Source: an uncultured Granulosicoccaceae bacterium (lineage in GTDB: Bacteria; Pseudomonadota; Gammaproteobacteria; Granulosicoccales; Granulosicoccaceae). Taken from it: a DNA stretch of 64,000 nt. The notes under the pieces were generated by a model, which saw nothing but the letters and a program-made list of their open reading frames with translations, did no database searches and had not been told where the DNA came from. Position numbers and translations under genes: made by a program. The DNA is taken from the NCBI GenBank assembly GCA_937922675.1, contig CALAJN010000004.1, positions 1 to 64,000 of the forward strand, read 5' to 3'. Each line of letters begins with the position of its first letter. Positions within the stretch are counted from its first letter, which is position 1. Shown in pieces: positions 1 through 11,490 of the stretch.

Positions 1-1
1 C

Positions 2-709
2 GTTGACGTGTATCAATTGAAGTTGCTTTTCACGCCCACGCTCGAGAACTTCGTAACGGTTTTCCAGGCGCCTTATCATCTGGGTGAGAAGCTGTTCAAC
101 TCGACTGTGGTTGCCACGGCAACGGTCCTGATAGCGATCCCTGTGGCGACCTGTGCCGCGTACTCGTTCTCGCGCTTTGAGTTGCGCGGGCGCAACGCCC
201 TGCTGGTGTTGATTCTGGCAACCCAGTTTGTGCCAGCGGTTGTCATCGTGCTGCCGTTCTTTGTCATGTTTCGTGATCTCGGCATCCTCGATACACGTCT
301 CGGTCTGGTGTTGGTCAACACCGCGATCGTCATGCCGTTCGCGATCTGGATGATAAAGGGCTTCATCGATGGCATTCCGATCGACACCGAAGAGGCGGCA
401 CTGGTCGACGGCTCCAGTCGCTTGCAGGTGATCAGGAATATCGTGTTGCCGATGGCCGCTCCCGGGCTGGTAACAGCCGGTATCTTCTGTTTCATCATTG
501 CCTGGAACGAGTTCCTGTTCGCCTTGATACTGACCAATCGGGACGCGGTGACCTTGCCTGTGGGGCTGGCGCTGTTCAAGGCTGAAGAAGGGGATCTGTG
601 GAATCTGCTGGCCGCGGCCGGCATCATCATCATGGTGCCCATGTTTGTATTGGCACTGATCATCCGAAAGCACTTTGTGCAAGGCATGACCATGGGAGCA
701 GTGCGTTAG
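2..709 (+). CDS. Carbohydrate ABC transporter permease (MalG/UgpE type), 5' end outside window
   Basis: Inner-membrane permease of a binding-protein-dependent sugar-type importer. The visible 235 residues have several hydrophobic segments and the cytoplasmic EAA loop that contacts the ATPase (IDTEEAALVDGSS, followed by VLPMAAPG). The frame is open to the left edge and family members are about 275-280 residues, so roughly 40 N-terminal residues are missing; the GTG at 8 is probably internal. The stop TAG at 707-709 overlaps the GTG start of the ATPase gene, so the two are translationally coupled. The binding protein and partner permease are presumably upstream. The substrate cannot be read from the sequence. 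Confidence 0.9.
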   Translation, partial: VDVYQLKLLFTPTLENFVTVFQAPYHLGEKLFNSTVVATATVLIAIPVATCAAYSFSRFELRGRNALLVLILATQFVPAVVIVLPFFVMFRDLGILDTRLGLVLVNTAIVMPFAIWMIKGFIDGIPIDTEEAALVDGSSRLQVIRNIVLPMAAPGLVTAGIFCFIIAWNEFLFALILTNRDAVTLPVGLALFKAEEGDLWNLLAAAGIIIMVPMFVLALIIRKHFVQGMTMGAVR

Positions 710-1764
710 TGGCCGCTATCGAACTGAAGGGTGTCACCAAACGTTGGGGTGATTTCGTCGGCGTCGATAACCAGTCGCTCAAGGTCGAAGACCAGGAGTT
801 CCTGGTGTTGCTCGGCCCCTCGGGCTGCGGCAAGACCACCACGATGCGCATGATCGCAGGTCTCGAGGATCCCACCCGTGGCGACATCCTGATAGGTGAT
901 CGTCGTGTCAACGACGACCTGCCGAAGGATCGAGACATCGCCATGGTGTTTCAGAACTACGGTCTTTATCCTCACATGAGTGTCGCTGATAACATTGCCT
1001 ATCCACTGAAAGTACGTGGAGTGGCGCGTAGCGAAATCCCGGCAAAGGTTCGTGCAGCGGCGGAGCAAGTGGAGTTGCTTGAGTTCCTTGATCGCAAGCC
1101 GCGTGCCTTGTCCGGGGGGCAGCGTCAGCGGGTAGCGCTGGCGCGGGCCATTGTGCGCACACCGCAAGTGTTTTTGATGGATGAGCCCCTGTCCAACCTG
1201 GATGCCAAGCTGCGGGTGACCATGCGTGCGGAACTCAAGCACCTGTCGCACCGGTTGCGCATTACCACGGTGTACGTAACGCATGATCAGATCGAGGCCA
1301 TGACATTGGCCGATCGAGTCGCCGTAATGCAACACGGGCGCATCGTGCAACTCGGCACACCGGCAGACATCTACAACCAACCGAAAACCCTGTTCGTCGC
1401 GGGCTTCATTGGTTCACCCGCGATGAACCTGGTGGACGGTGAGATTATCGATGGCAGTTTCAGAGCAGATGACGTCTCTCTGCTCGACACCGTATTGCCT
1501 TCGCGTCAGGGGCTTGTGCTGGGTGTTCGGCCGGAAGATATACAGGTGGTTGAGCGCGGGGGCGGGGACTTCGACGCGCCGGTGTTTGCCGTCGAGAATA
1601 CCGGTGAGAGTGTCTTGATTACCGTGAATGCCGGTAGCCAGCGACTGACTGCCAAGGCCGATCGACATGCCACCACAGTGATCGACGAGATCGTAGGCCT
1701 GAAGCTCGATCCAGCACACGTCTACTACTTCGACCGTGAAACAGAATGCAGGGTAGAAACATGA
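709..1764 (+). CDS. ABC transporter ATP-binding protein (MalK/UgpC type)
   Basis: ATPase of the sugar-type importer, 351 residues from the GTG at 709, which overlaps the stop of the permease gene. Walker A is GPSGCGKTT, the signature is LSGGQRQRVALARA, Walker B is VFLMDEPLSNLDAK and the switch His lies in YVTHDQIEA. The C-terminal third is the TOBE/MalK-type regulatory domain (VLGVRPEDIQV), as in UgpC and MsmK proteins that can serve several sugar transporters. A longer reading from 598 lies inside the permease gene and is rejected. The stop TGA overlaps the ATG of the cupin gene (ATGA). Confidence 0.93.
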   Translation: MAAIELKGVTKRWGDFVGVDNQSLKVEDQEFLVLLGPSGCGKTTTMRMIAGLEDPTRGDILIGDRRVNDDLPKDRDIAMVFQNYGLYPHMSVADNIAYPLKVRGVARSEIPAKVRAAAEQVELLEFLDRKPRALSGGQRQRVALARAIVRTPQVFLMDEPLSNLDAKLRVTMRAELKHLSHRLRITTVYVTHDQIEAMTLADRVAVMQHGRIVQLGTPADIYNQPKTLFVAGFIGSPAMNLVDGEIIDGSFRADDVSLLDTVLPSRQGLVLGVRPEDIQVVERGGGDFDAPVFAVENTGESVLITVNAGSQRLTAKADRHATTVIDEIVGLKLDPAHVYYFDRETECRVET

Positions 1765-2732
1765 CTCCGCAAGATTTTGAGCGCCGCATCGTGCGATACG
1801 GAGAACTGGTCCCGTGTCGTACGGCCTTTATTGATGCCCACACGCCAGGCTCGGATACCAAAGAGAACTTCACCATCATTGGTGGTGGCGTATCGGAAAG
1901 TCCGGATCAGCATGTGCACATCAAGGACACACCCGGGTTCAATATTGGTGCGGCAGGGCAACCGCCGGGTTGTCGCAATTCCTTGCACACCCATCACACA
2001 GCCGAAGTGTTCTTTGTGCTGAAAGGGCGTTGGCGGTTTTTTTGGGGACGCCATGGGGATGCCGGCGAGACGGTACTGGAAGAAGGAGACCTGTTCGATA
2101 TCCCGACCCACATGTTTCGTGGTTTCGAGAATATGGGTGATGACTACGGCATGATCATGGCGGTGCTCGGTGGTGATGATGCCGGTGGCGGAGTAGATTG
2201 GGCACCGGAGGTCATCGCCGAGGCAGCTGCGCACGGTCTTGTCCTGGCCGAGAGTGGTGTTTTGTATGACACCAAACGTGGCCAGAGTTTGCCTGATGGC
2301 ATCAAGCCCATGCAGCCGCTGGATCAAGCGGCACTCGCACAACTGGGAAATCCAACGGAGGCTGAAGTCGTGCCGCACTATGTCGCGCGCTACCGGGACC
2401 TGCTGAAGCGCTCGGCCAATGCGCCGGCGCGTGTGTTGGGCGAGGGCGCCTTGATCGACGACCGTCCGGGCTTCGAGATCGATCTGATTTCACGTGGCTC
2501 GCTCGATACCGAGGCTTACGTTGTTGATAGTCACGAAATTCTGATGCCGTTTCGTGGCCATTGGCGCATCGACTGGGACGGCGGTACGGCCGTGCTGAAT
2601 CCGGGCGACACCTGTGCGGTACCACCAGGGATGCCACGCACTCTTTATCCGTCCATGTCGGGAGAGTCAGCGCTGTATCGAGTACGCGGCACTGACGATG
2701 TGGCCGGACCCACTCACACGCGAGCAGCCTAG
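1761..2732 (+). CDS. Bicupin-domain protein
   Basis: Protein of 323 residues with two cupin folds. The N-terminal cupin has an apparent metal site: His76, His78, Glu82 and His117 in HTHHTAEVFFVLKG and GDLFDIPTHMF. The C-terminal cupin (HEILMPFRGHWRIDW, then GDTCAVPPGMPRTL) keeps the barrel turns but lacks the His pair, so only one metal centre is likely. The ATG at 1761 overlaps the ATPase stop by four bases and is preferred to the in-frame ATG at 1746. Its place between a sugar-type transporter and a hydrolase suggests an isomerase or dioxygenase acting on the imported compound; this is inference. Confidence 0.82.
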   Translation: MTPQDFERRIVRYGELVPCRTAFIDAHTPGSDTKENFTIIGGGVSESPDQHVHIKDTPGFNIGAAGQPPGCRNSLHTHHTAEVFFVLKGRWRFFWGRHGDAGETVLEEGDLFDIPTHMFRGFENMGDDYGMIMAVLGGDDAGGGVDWAPEVIAEAAAHGLVLAESGVLYDTKRGQSLPDGIKPMQPLDQAALAQLGNPTEAEVVPHYVARYRDLLKRSANAPARVLGEGALIDDRPGFEIDLISRGSLDTEAYVVDSHEILMPFRGHWRIDWDGGTAVLNPGDTCAVPPGMPRTLYPSMSGESALYRVRGTDDVAGPTHTRAA

Positions 2733-2743
2733 ACGTCACTACC

Positions 2744-3439
2744 GTGCTACCGCTGGTTCTTTTGCCGGGATTGATGTGCGATGAACGGCTGTTCGCACCG
2801 CAAGTTGAAGTCCTCTCGGGCGAGCGACACGTGCACGTCGGCTGTATTGCTGCGGCGGACAACGTAGGCGATATGGCGCGTTCGGTTCTGGAAGTAGCGC
2901 CGGAACAGTTTGCATTGGCCGGGCTATCGCTTGGGGGTATCGTTGCCATGGAGGTGGTGCGTCAGGCCCCCGAGCGTGTGCAACGCCTGGCACTCATGGA
3001 CACCAATCCCCTACCCGAACCGCCAGACGTCGCCGTCGCTCGTGCCGCCCAGATCGAGCGCGTAAGAAGTGGCGCGTTGATTGAAGTCATGCGTGATGAG
3101 TTGAAACCGCACTATCTTGTCGACGGTCCGCAGCGCGCATCGGTACTCGACGTGTGTATGGACATGGCGGTGGCATTGGGACCAGACGTGTTTGTGCGTC
3201 AGGCGCTTGCAATTTCAGGGCGACCGGATCAACGGGAGGCACTCCGCGCAGTCGGTGTGCCCACCATGATCCTGACCGGAGAGAGCGATGCCTTGTGTCC
3301 CATGGATAGACACACACTCATGCAGCAACTGATCGACGATGCGAGTTTGATTGTCATCCCCCGCGCAGGTCATCTTCCCACCCTCGAACAACCCGATCTC
3401 ACCACCGAAGCGATGCGCACATGGCTGGTACAGCACTAG
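2744..3439 (+). CDS. Alpha/beta-fold hydrolase
   Basis: Serine hydrolase of 231 residues. The nucleophile elbow is GLSLGG with Ser62; the acid is probably Asp182 in TGESDALCP and the base His210 in RAGHLPTLEQPD. The oxyanion motif LLPGLMCD lies near the N-terminus. There is no signal peptide, so it is cytoplasmic. The start is a GTG 11 bases after the cupin stop, and its 3' end overlaps the RraA-like gene by 19 bases, which supports one operon. It may hydrolyse a lactone or ester in the same catabolic route; the substrate is unknown. Confidence 0.85.
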   Translation: MLPLVLLPGLMCDERLFAPQVEVLSGERHVHVGCIAAADNVGDMARSVLEVAPEQFALAGLSLGGIVAMEVVRQAPERVQRLALMDTNPLPEPPDVAVARAAQIERVRSGALIEVMRDELKPHYLVDGPQRASVLDVCMDMAVALGPDVFVRQALAISGRPDQREALRAVGVPTMILTGESDALCPMDRHTLMQQLIDDASLIVIPRAGHLPTLEQPDLTTEAMRTWLVQH

Positions 3440-4143
3440 ACACAGAATTGCCTGCAAGCTTGTTGACGCGTCTTCAGGCAATCGATACACCGAGCGTCTG
3501 CAACGCCATCGAAGTCGCGCAAGGGCAGAGGGGTTTCTCTGCCTACACGCGCGGCACCATGATCAGCTCCGACCCGACCGCACCGGCTGTTGTCGGCTAT
3601 GCACGCACAGCGAGGATTGGCAGCCGTGTGCCACCCTCAGAGTCGGTAGAGGTCATTCGTGCGCGCAGGCTGGACTACTTTCGTCACATGGCTGCAGGGC
3701 CAAGACCCTCACTCGCCGTGATTGAGGATATCGACTATCCCCATTGCACAGGTGCCTGGTGGGGTGAAGTGCACACAGCGGTTCACAAGGGTTTGGGATT
3801 GGCAGGTGCACTGACCAACGGTGCAATGCGTGATCTTGGCGATCTTGATGAGGACTTCCCTGTTATCGCTGGCTCGGTTGGGCCGAGCCATGCGTTTGTA
3901 CATGTGACCGACATGGACACGCCTGTCGAGGTGTTTGGTTTGCGGGTACAACCGGATGATCTTGTGCACGCTGATCGTCACGGAGCCGTGGTGATACCGC
4001 CTGCGGTGTTCAGCACCCTGGAGAGCGCTATAGATACCTTGATGGACTCCGAGAAGTTGATCCTGCAGCCAGCTCGCCAGCCGGGGTTTGACATCGAGGC
4101 GCTGGAGACGGCCTGGACGGCGTTTGAGAAAGCGCGTACGTGA
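3421..4143 (+). CDS. RraA-like protein (HMG aldolase / oxaloacetate decarboxylase family)
   Basis: Protein of 240 residues in the RraA/MenG-like family. It shows the family core WWGEVH, then NGAMRDL (Arg137-Asp138) and the C-terminal VHADRHGAVVIP. In this family the Arg-Asp pair and a divalent metal serve retro-aldol or beta-decarboxylation of 4-hydroxy-4-methyl-2-oxoglutarate-like acids, while E. coli RraA itself inhibits RNase E. The catabolic operon context favours an enzyme. It is the last gene of the operon; a short dyad follows at 4159-4181. Confidence 0.82.
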   Translation: MAGTALDTELPASLLTRLQAIDTPSVCNAIEVAQGQRGFSAYTRGTMISSDPTAPAVVGYARTARIGSRVPPSESVEVIRARRLDYFRHMAAGPRPSLAVIEDIDYPHCTGAWWGEVHTAVHKGLGLAGALTNGAMRDLGDLDEDFPVIAGSVGPSHAFVHVTDMDTPVEVFGLRVQPDDLVHADRHGAVVIPPAVFSTLESAIDTLMDSEKLILQPARQPGFDIEALETAWTAFEKART

Positions 4144-4158
4144 ACAGCTACCCGGTGT

Positions 4159-6653
<2,495 letters not shown>

Positions 6654-7667
6654 ATGAAGATAACCAAATACATCGTGGTAGCGCTGGCAACTGCCGCGGC
6701 GGCCAATGTCTTGGCGGAAACCGAAGTGAAACTGTCCGGACAAGTCAATGTGGCGGCCCTTTCAGGGGACACCCTTGACGGACTGACAGTTGTCGACAAC
6801 AACACTTCAGGCTCTCGTTTTCGCATCAGAACCTCGACTGATTTTGGCTCATCATTCAAGGCAGGTCTTCGGTACGAGCTACAAGCCCAGTTTGCTCAAT
6901 CAAATGACAGTACCGAGATCGGTAACAACAGCGGGGCAGCTGATGGTGCAGTCCGTGAGGTTCGCTATGCCGATGTCTACATAAATGGGCCATTTGGGCA
7001 GGTTGGCATCGGTCGCGGTGATGGCGCTGCGAACGGCACCAGCGAATCCTATGGGTTACTCAACTTCCTCGGCGGAGCTGAAGCTCATTTACTCTTTAAC
7101 GGTGCAGGCGCAGACTTCTCTGACGTTGATGGTTTGTCTCGACAAAACCGCATTCGCTACGACTCGCCAGACTTTAGCGGCCTCAAGCTTGCTGCGTCGT
7201 TCGATGAACAAGACGAAAACGAGTTTGCTGTCTCCTACGACAAGAAAGATGGCGTCGGTACTGTGCGAGCGCGAGCTGGTGTCACATTTGGTGAAGGTGA
7301 CCAGGAAACGGTTGATGTATCGGTGGCCTACAAATTTGCTTTTGGGCTGGGCCTTGCCTTCTCCGCTGGGTCGGCAGACAACGCCGCGGGAGTCACGACA
7401 ACTGAAAACACATGGGTGCAGGCAAGTTACGACATCAGCGCCTTCACCTTCTCTGCAGGCTTTGGTCAAGAAGATGAGTTTGAAGCTGACTTCGGCGAGA
7501 CTGTGGATCATGACCTGTTGATTCTCAGCGCCGTTTGGAAGCCCGCTGACGACACCTCTGTTTACCTGAACTTTGGTGATTGGAACAATGGTTTGGCAGC
7601 AGGTCAGGTGGAAGAAGACAATGACAGCGGCAATGTCCTTGCCTTGGGCGGCCACTTCAGGTTCTAG
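6654..7667 (+). CDS. Outer-membrane general porin
   Basis: Trimeric 16-strand porin type, 337 residues. The N-terminus is a clear signal peptide (basic MKITK, hydrophobic core, cut after NVLA before ETEVKLSG). The mature protein shows alternating amphipathic strands, an acidic loop region and a C-terminal aromatic residue (GGHFRF ending in Phe), the signature recognised by the BAM complex. The ATG at 6654 is chosen because the signal peptide begins there; an upstream in-frame codon at 6579 would bury it. It has long flanking gaps, so it is monocistronic. Confidence 0.88.
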   Translation: MKITKYIVVALATAAAANVLAETEVKLSGQVNVAALSGDTLDGLTVVDNNTSGSRFRIRTSTDFGSSFKAGLRYELQAQFAQSNDSTEIGNNSGAADGAVREVRYADVYINGPFGQVGIGRGDGAANGTSESYGLLNFLGGAEAHLLFNGAGADFSDVDGLSRQNRIRYDSPDFSGLKLAASFDEQDENEFAVSYDKKDGVGTVRARAGVTFGEGDQETVDVSVAYKFAFGLGLAFSAGSADNAAGVTTTENTWVQASYDISAFTFSAGFGQEDEFEADFGETVDHDLLILSAVWKPADDTSVYLNFGDWNNGLAAGQVEEDNDSGNVLALGGHFRF

Positions 7668-7871
7668 AATACCTGTGTTGTAGCGGCAACGTGTGGCTCG
7701 AGTATTCATTCGAGCTGTGCGTGTTCAGGTCGGTTGTACGAGAGTCGACGTGCATGCGCGCCGCATGATTCGCTGGTGAGAGGTTCAATGTTGGAGTAGT
7801 CACTATGTCACTTGGCCGCATTGCGACAGTCGTGCGATCATGTCGGCCAGTCCACTCCACCAGCCCTGTGT

Positions 7872-8486
7872 ATGTCCGATACCTCTCCAGCCACTCCGCG
7901 CTCCCGATTTGCTGTGCCGGAGCGTGACAGTTTGCCTGTCGATATGCGCGAGCGGATCGATGCGGCAGAGGAGAAGATGGGCTTTGTGCCCAATGTGTTT
8001 CGTGTGCTGGCTCATCGCCCGGATGAGTTTCGCGCCTTTTTTGCCTACCAAGATGCCTTGATGGAGAAGGACTCCGGTTTGACCAAGGGCGAGCGCGAGA
8101 TGATTGTGGTGGTGACATCGGCTCTTAACAGATGCCTCTATTGTGTGGTTGCACACGGTGCCATCGCACGCATTAGAGAGAAGAAGCCGCGACTCGCAGA
8201 TCAATTGGCTACCGACTACACACGTGCCGATGTCACCGAGCGGCAGCTCGCGATGCTTGATTTTGCAAGTCTGATCGCGGATCAGGCAGCTGATGTGACC
8301 GATGAAGATCTTGAGGAGCTGCGCGAGCACGGCTTTAGTGATGAAGACATCTGGGACATTGGCGCGATCACGTCCTTTTTTGCGCTGTCCAATCGTATGG
8401 CAGGTCTGACCGACATGCTACCTAACGATGAGTTTTATACGCTTGGCCGTGAGCCAGCCAAGCCGCGTCCTCGTCTGGTGAAGTAA
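7872..8486 (+). CDS. Peroxidase-related enzyme, AhpD/carboxymuconolactone decarboxylase fold
   Basis: Protein of 204 residues with the AhpD-type redox motif Cys88-x2-Cys91-x3-His95 (CLYCVVAH) in an all-helical CMD fold. Proteins of this type reduce peroxides or relay electrons through the Cys pair. The N-terminal stretch SRFAVPERDSLP and the downstream GFSDEDIWDIGAI are typical of the 'uncharacterised peroxidase-related' subgroup. The ATG at 7872 fits the family start. It is cytoplasmic and stands alone. Confidence 0.82.
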   Translation: MSDTSPATPRSRFAVPERDSLPVDMRERIDAAEEKMGFVPNVFRVLAHRPDEFRAFFAYQDALMEKDSGLTKGEREMIVVVTSALNRCLYCVVAHGAIARIREKKPRLADQLATDYTRADVTERQLAMLDFASLIADQAADVTDEDLEELREHGFSDEDIWDIGAITSFFALSNRMAGLTDMLPNDEFYTLGREPAKPRPRLVK

Positions 8487-8532
8487 AAGCCGTGTCTCCT
8501 TGAAAAGGCACAAAGCTAATCGTTTTTTGGAA

Positions 8533-8552
8533 ACTCAGCGTCATGGCTGAGT
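8533..8552. repeat. Short perfect hairpin
   Basis: ACTCAGC and GCTGAGT flank a 6-base loop in the gap between converging genes. No T run follows on either strand; six T precede it on the plus strand. A role in 3'-end formation is possible but unproven. The rest of 8487-8768 shows nothing recognisable. Confidence 0.3.
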
Positions 8553-8768
8553 GTCAAATCTGCCAGCGTCACACTGAAATAACGCCGTCTTCATCTCAAC
8601 GATCTACAGTCAAAGTGTCTCGGGAGTAGTGCGGTGTCGATGTCAGATGCCGCCAGCCGTGACTGAAACCTGGCGGTGCGTGTGAGTGCGTGGTCAAGCA
8701 TGAACAATCCAATGGATGTGAGCGGCGCTCAGGAAGCATGTGCACAGACGTGGGTGTGCCGGTCGAGA

Positions 8769-9407
8769 TCAGTCGATGACCACGGTTTCGTCCGGTGTTG
8801 TCAGGACAAAAGAAAGCCTCGCTTCGCCCTCGCTAACCGTCGCCAGGTGATCGATCCTGAGTGCGGTCAGCAGCGTGTTGAGTGTGTCGGGCTCAGGGTG
8901 AGAGAGCTGAATCGAGTCCAGACGTATGCCAAGGTCCTGTTGAGCGGCGCTTGGGTGAGGACCAGGCGACCACTCGATAAATGCCGGTAGTAAACCGCCC
9001 ATCGGCAGGTGGCCATCGGCCGGTACGGTTAGTCGCCAGGACAGCTCGCCGCGCGACAAGGACAAGACCTCGCCCAGATCGACGGGGCTGGTAGCAATGA
9101 GAGCATCAAGGTCATCGGTGCCTACTACCCAACACAAGGCCCGTGGTCGAATCTTGAGCCGCCGTTGCGTGGCCGGGGAGTCCAGGGTGAACCAGCGCGC
9201 GCGACCGGGATCGGCAGGCGCTTTCGGATCGATGGAAATCAGCTCCAGAAAGCTGTCATTGCCCGCTTGCATTACGCAGTTGTGGGTGCTCATCGCCGGG
9301 TGCTTGCCCCCGCGCGGCACCTCGACTCCAAGTGCTGTACGCAGTGCTGCGACACCTTGCTTGAGACTGTCCGCGCCGATGGCGATGTGGTCTATCTTGT
9401 TGTTCAC
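8769..9407 (-). CDS. VOC-family (glyoxalase-like) protein
   Basis: A protein of about 212 residues beginning with the VOC opening NNKIDHIAIGADSL and continuing FLELISIDPKAP, as in the glyoxalase-like domain family seen in many proteobacteria. The function is unknown; these folds bind a metal and small acids or thiol adducts. The frame is open up to 9461, but homology begins just after the GTG at 9405-9407, so that start is preferred; neither start has a convincing Shine-Dalgarno sequence. No operon partners. Confidence 0.72.
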   Translation of the reverse strand: MNNKIDHIAIGADSLKQGVAALRTALGVEVPRGGKHPAMSTHNCVMQAGNDSFLELISIDPKAPADPGRARWFTLDSPATQRRLKIRPRALCWVVGTDDLDALIATSPVDLGEVLSLSRGELSWRLTVPADGHLPMGGLLPAFIEWSPGPHPSAAQQDLGIRLDSIQLSHPEPDTLNTLLTALRIDHLATVSEGEARLSFVLTTPDETVVID

Positions 9408-9585
9408 TTGTTGTTCATGCTGGATTGACTCGCCGACTACACTCACGCAAGAGCGATGCACTGCAACTGCGCCCAGGTACGAACATTGGGTACTGACACT
9501 GGGTATGCTGCATACACGAACGGTGGCTTGATGCTATCACTCCGGCGCGATCTGTTGATGCCACAACATACTGAGAAACAATACG

Positions 9586-10335
9586 ATGACAAGCAAACCA
9601 CTCGCATTGATTACTGGCGCAGCTCAGGGGATTGGCTATGCCTGCGCGCAAGCCTTGGCTGAGGACGGCTACGAGTTGATAGTGGCGGATATCAACGTCG
9701 ATGGTATTGCAAAGGCGGCAAAAGAGCTCGGTGCTGCTGCTGGCATTGCGTGTGACATGTCTGATGCTGAGCAGATCAGGTCCCTGTTTTTTCAGATCCA
9801 GAACAATCACGGGTCACTGCATGCCTTGGTGAACAATGCAGGTATTGCCCTGCCAGGCGATTTTTTGAGCTACTCGCTTGAAGACTTTGATCAGGTGATA
9901 AGTGTCAATCTGCGCAGTGTATTCATAGCGACCCAGCTCGCGGCTCGGATGATGGTCGACAACAACATTGAAGGAGCAATAGTCAACATGTCGTCAATCA
10001 ACGCGCAGCTCGCTATACCGGCCATTCCGGCTTATTGTGCGTCCAAGGGTGGTGTCACACAGCTGACCAAAGTGGCCGCGCTCGCTTTGGCCAAGAACAA
10101 CATTCGAGTTAACGCCGTAGGGCCTGGATCAATTGATACCGCAATGATGGCAGGCATCAATGCCGATCCGGAGGCTATGAAAACTGCGATGTCGCGAACG
10201 CCACTCGGCCGCCTGGGGAGTGCCCGGGAGATCGGTGATGTAGTGGCTTTCCTCTGCTCCAGCAAAGCAAGTTACATTACCGGCGAAACCATCAACGCCG
10301 ACGGTGGACGACTCGGCCTCAACTACACCTGTTAG
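9586..10335 (+). CDS. SDR-family NAD(P)-dependent oxidoreductase
   Basis: Classical short-chain dehydrogenase of 249 residues: cofactor motif TGAAQGIG near residue 10, Asp in the 'VADINVD' stretch favouring NAD, NNAG motif, catalytic Ser in MSSIN and YxxxK as YCASK, and the C-terminal ITGETINADGG. The neighbours do not reveal the substrate. The downstream YHS-domain gene begins 55 bases later on the same strand and may be cotranscribed. Confidence 0.87.
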   Translation: MTSKPLALITGAAQGIGYACAQALAEDGYELIVADINVDGIAKAAKELGAAAGIACDMSDAEQIRSLFFQIQNNHGSLHALVNNAGIALPGDFLSYSLEDFDQVISVNLRSVFIATQLAARMMVDNNIEGAIVNMSSINAQLAIPAIPAYCASKGGVTQLTKVAALALAKNNIRVNAVGPGSIDTAMMAGINADPEAMKTAMSRTPLGRLGSAREIGDVVAFLCSSKASYITGETINADGGRLGLNYTC

Positions 10336-10390
10336 TTGCATCCGCCAGAGTCCAACCCAGCCGCTGCCAGATACTTTGAGAGTCACACGT

Positions 10391-10870
10391 ATGAAAATTC
10401 TGAAGTCGATTTTTGCAGGCACATTGCTGGTGCTGTTTACGACTGGGGCGGCTGTCGCTGCTGACAAGATCAACACACTGGAGAAATCAGGATTGTTTGG
10501 TTACAAGCCCAGTGGTATTGCTGTGCGCGGATACGATACGGTGGCCTACTTCACCTTGGGTAAGCCGGTGGAGGGTAGTGATGACTACACGACAGAGTGG
10601 TCAGGTGCGCTCTGGAAGTTCTCTTCTCGGGAGCATCTTGACCTGTTTGTAGGAGACCCCGAAAAGTACGCGCCCCAGTACGGAGGCTACTGTGCTTATG
10701 GTGTCGCCGTCGGCGATCTCGTCAAGATCGAGGCGGATCTCTGGACGATCCTGGATGGCAAGCTTTATTTGAATTACAACAACAAGTTAAACAATCGATG
10801 GAAAAAGGACACGGCAGGTTATATTGAAAAAGCGGATGCAAGCTTTGAACGTCTGCTCAAGGAGAAATAG
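10391..10870 (+). CDS. YHS-domain periplasmic protein
   Basis: A 159-residue exported protein. Residues 1-24 form a signal peptide (KILKSIFAGTLLVLF, cut near AVAA). The mature part carries the YHS pattern: GYDTVAYF, a WKFSSREHLDLFVGDPEKY stretch and GGYCAYGVAVG. YHS proteins often bind copper or other metals or accompany metal and redox transport; here the function is open. The gene converges on a DHFR-like gene only 5 bases away, with no room for a separate terminator. Confidence 0.82.
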   Translation: MKILKSIFAGTLLVLFTTGAAVAADKINTLEKSGLFGYKPSGIAVRGYDTVAYFTLGKPVEGSDDYTTEWSGALWKFSSREHLDLFVGDPEKYAPQYGGYCAYGVAVGDLVKIEADLWTILDGKLYLNYNNKLNNRWKKDTAGYIEKADASFERLLKEK

Positions 10871-10875
10871 ACTCA

Positions 10876-11433
10876 CTAGCCCCAGCTCACCACGTCCACA
10901 CCCTCATCAAGGATCTGTTTTTCAAGCGGCTTGTAGCCGTTGTCTTTCAACACGTCTTCAGCGCTTAGAGTGCTGTTGCTATCAATGCGTGAAAAGACAG
11001 CCCGCCCTCCGGCGATCCTCACACCGCGGACGCGACTCAAGTGGAATCGGGTATATCGGTGCGGTCCTGCCAGGAAGAAATCGAACACCGCCTGGCCACC
11101 GGTAACCGCAAGATGGCTGACCTCGCAGTCAAAGCCTGCAATGGCCAAGTCAAGAGAGGCGTCGTCCGGGTTCCAGGTAACGATTTTGCCATCAGCTACG
11201 ACACCCGACACAGATCGACTCAGGACCAGTCTGTTGCGGTTCTTGTGATTCGGTGTTGCCTCGTGGCTTTTTCTCCCGATGACAGACACGTCGGCTTGAT
11301 CAAGGCCTGCTTGAAAAAACTCCCACTCGGCATCGTTCTTTAAAACGTCTGGCATCTCGCCATTGGCGTCGCACAGTTTGTCGTCGTCGCAAACAACGAC
11401 ATAGGCTTCGATTTTCAAACTGGGCTTCCTCAA
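10876..11433 (-). CDS. Dihydrofolate reductase-like (RibD C-terminal fold) protein
   Basis: 185 residues with a DHFR-like nucleotide-binding layout: an opening strand KIEAYVVVCDD, the VIGRKSHEAT segment, RLVLSRSV and the VTGGQAVFDFFL glycine turn. It is more divergent than FolA and lacks a clear folate pocket, so a generic NADPH reductase of the DHFR/RibD superfamily is the safe call. The neighbours give no clue. Confidence 0.65.
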   Translation of the reverse strand: MRKPSLKIEAYVVVCDDDKLCDANGEMPDVLKNDAEWEFFQAGLDQADVSVIGRKSHEATPNHKNRNRLVLSRSVSGVVADGKIVTWNPDDASLDLAIAGFDCEVSHLAVTGGQAVFDFFLAGPHRYTRFHLSRVRGVRIAGGRAVFSRIDSNSTLSAEDVLKDNGYKPLEKQILDEGVDVVSWG

Positions 11434-11490
11434 ACAGGGCTTTTCGTGGAATTCGGAGTCAGATGTTAGTGTAAAGCGACACCATGTTCG

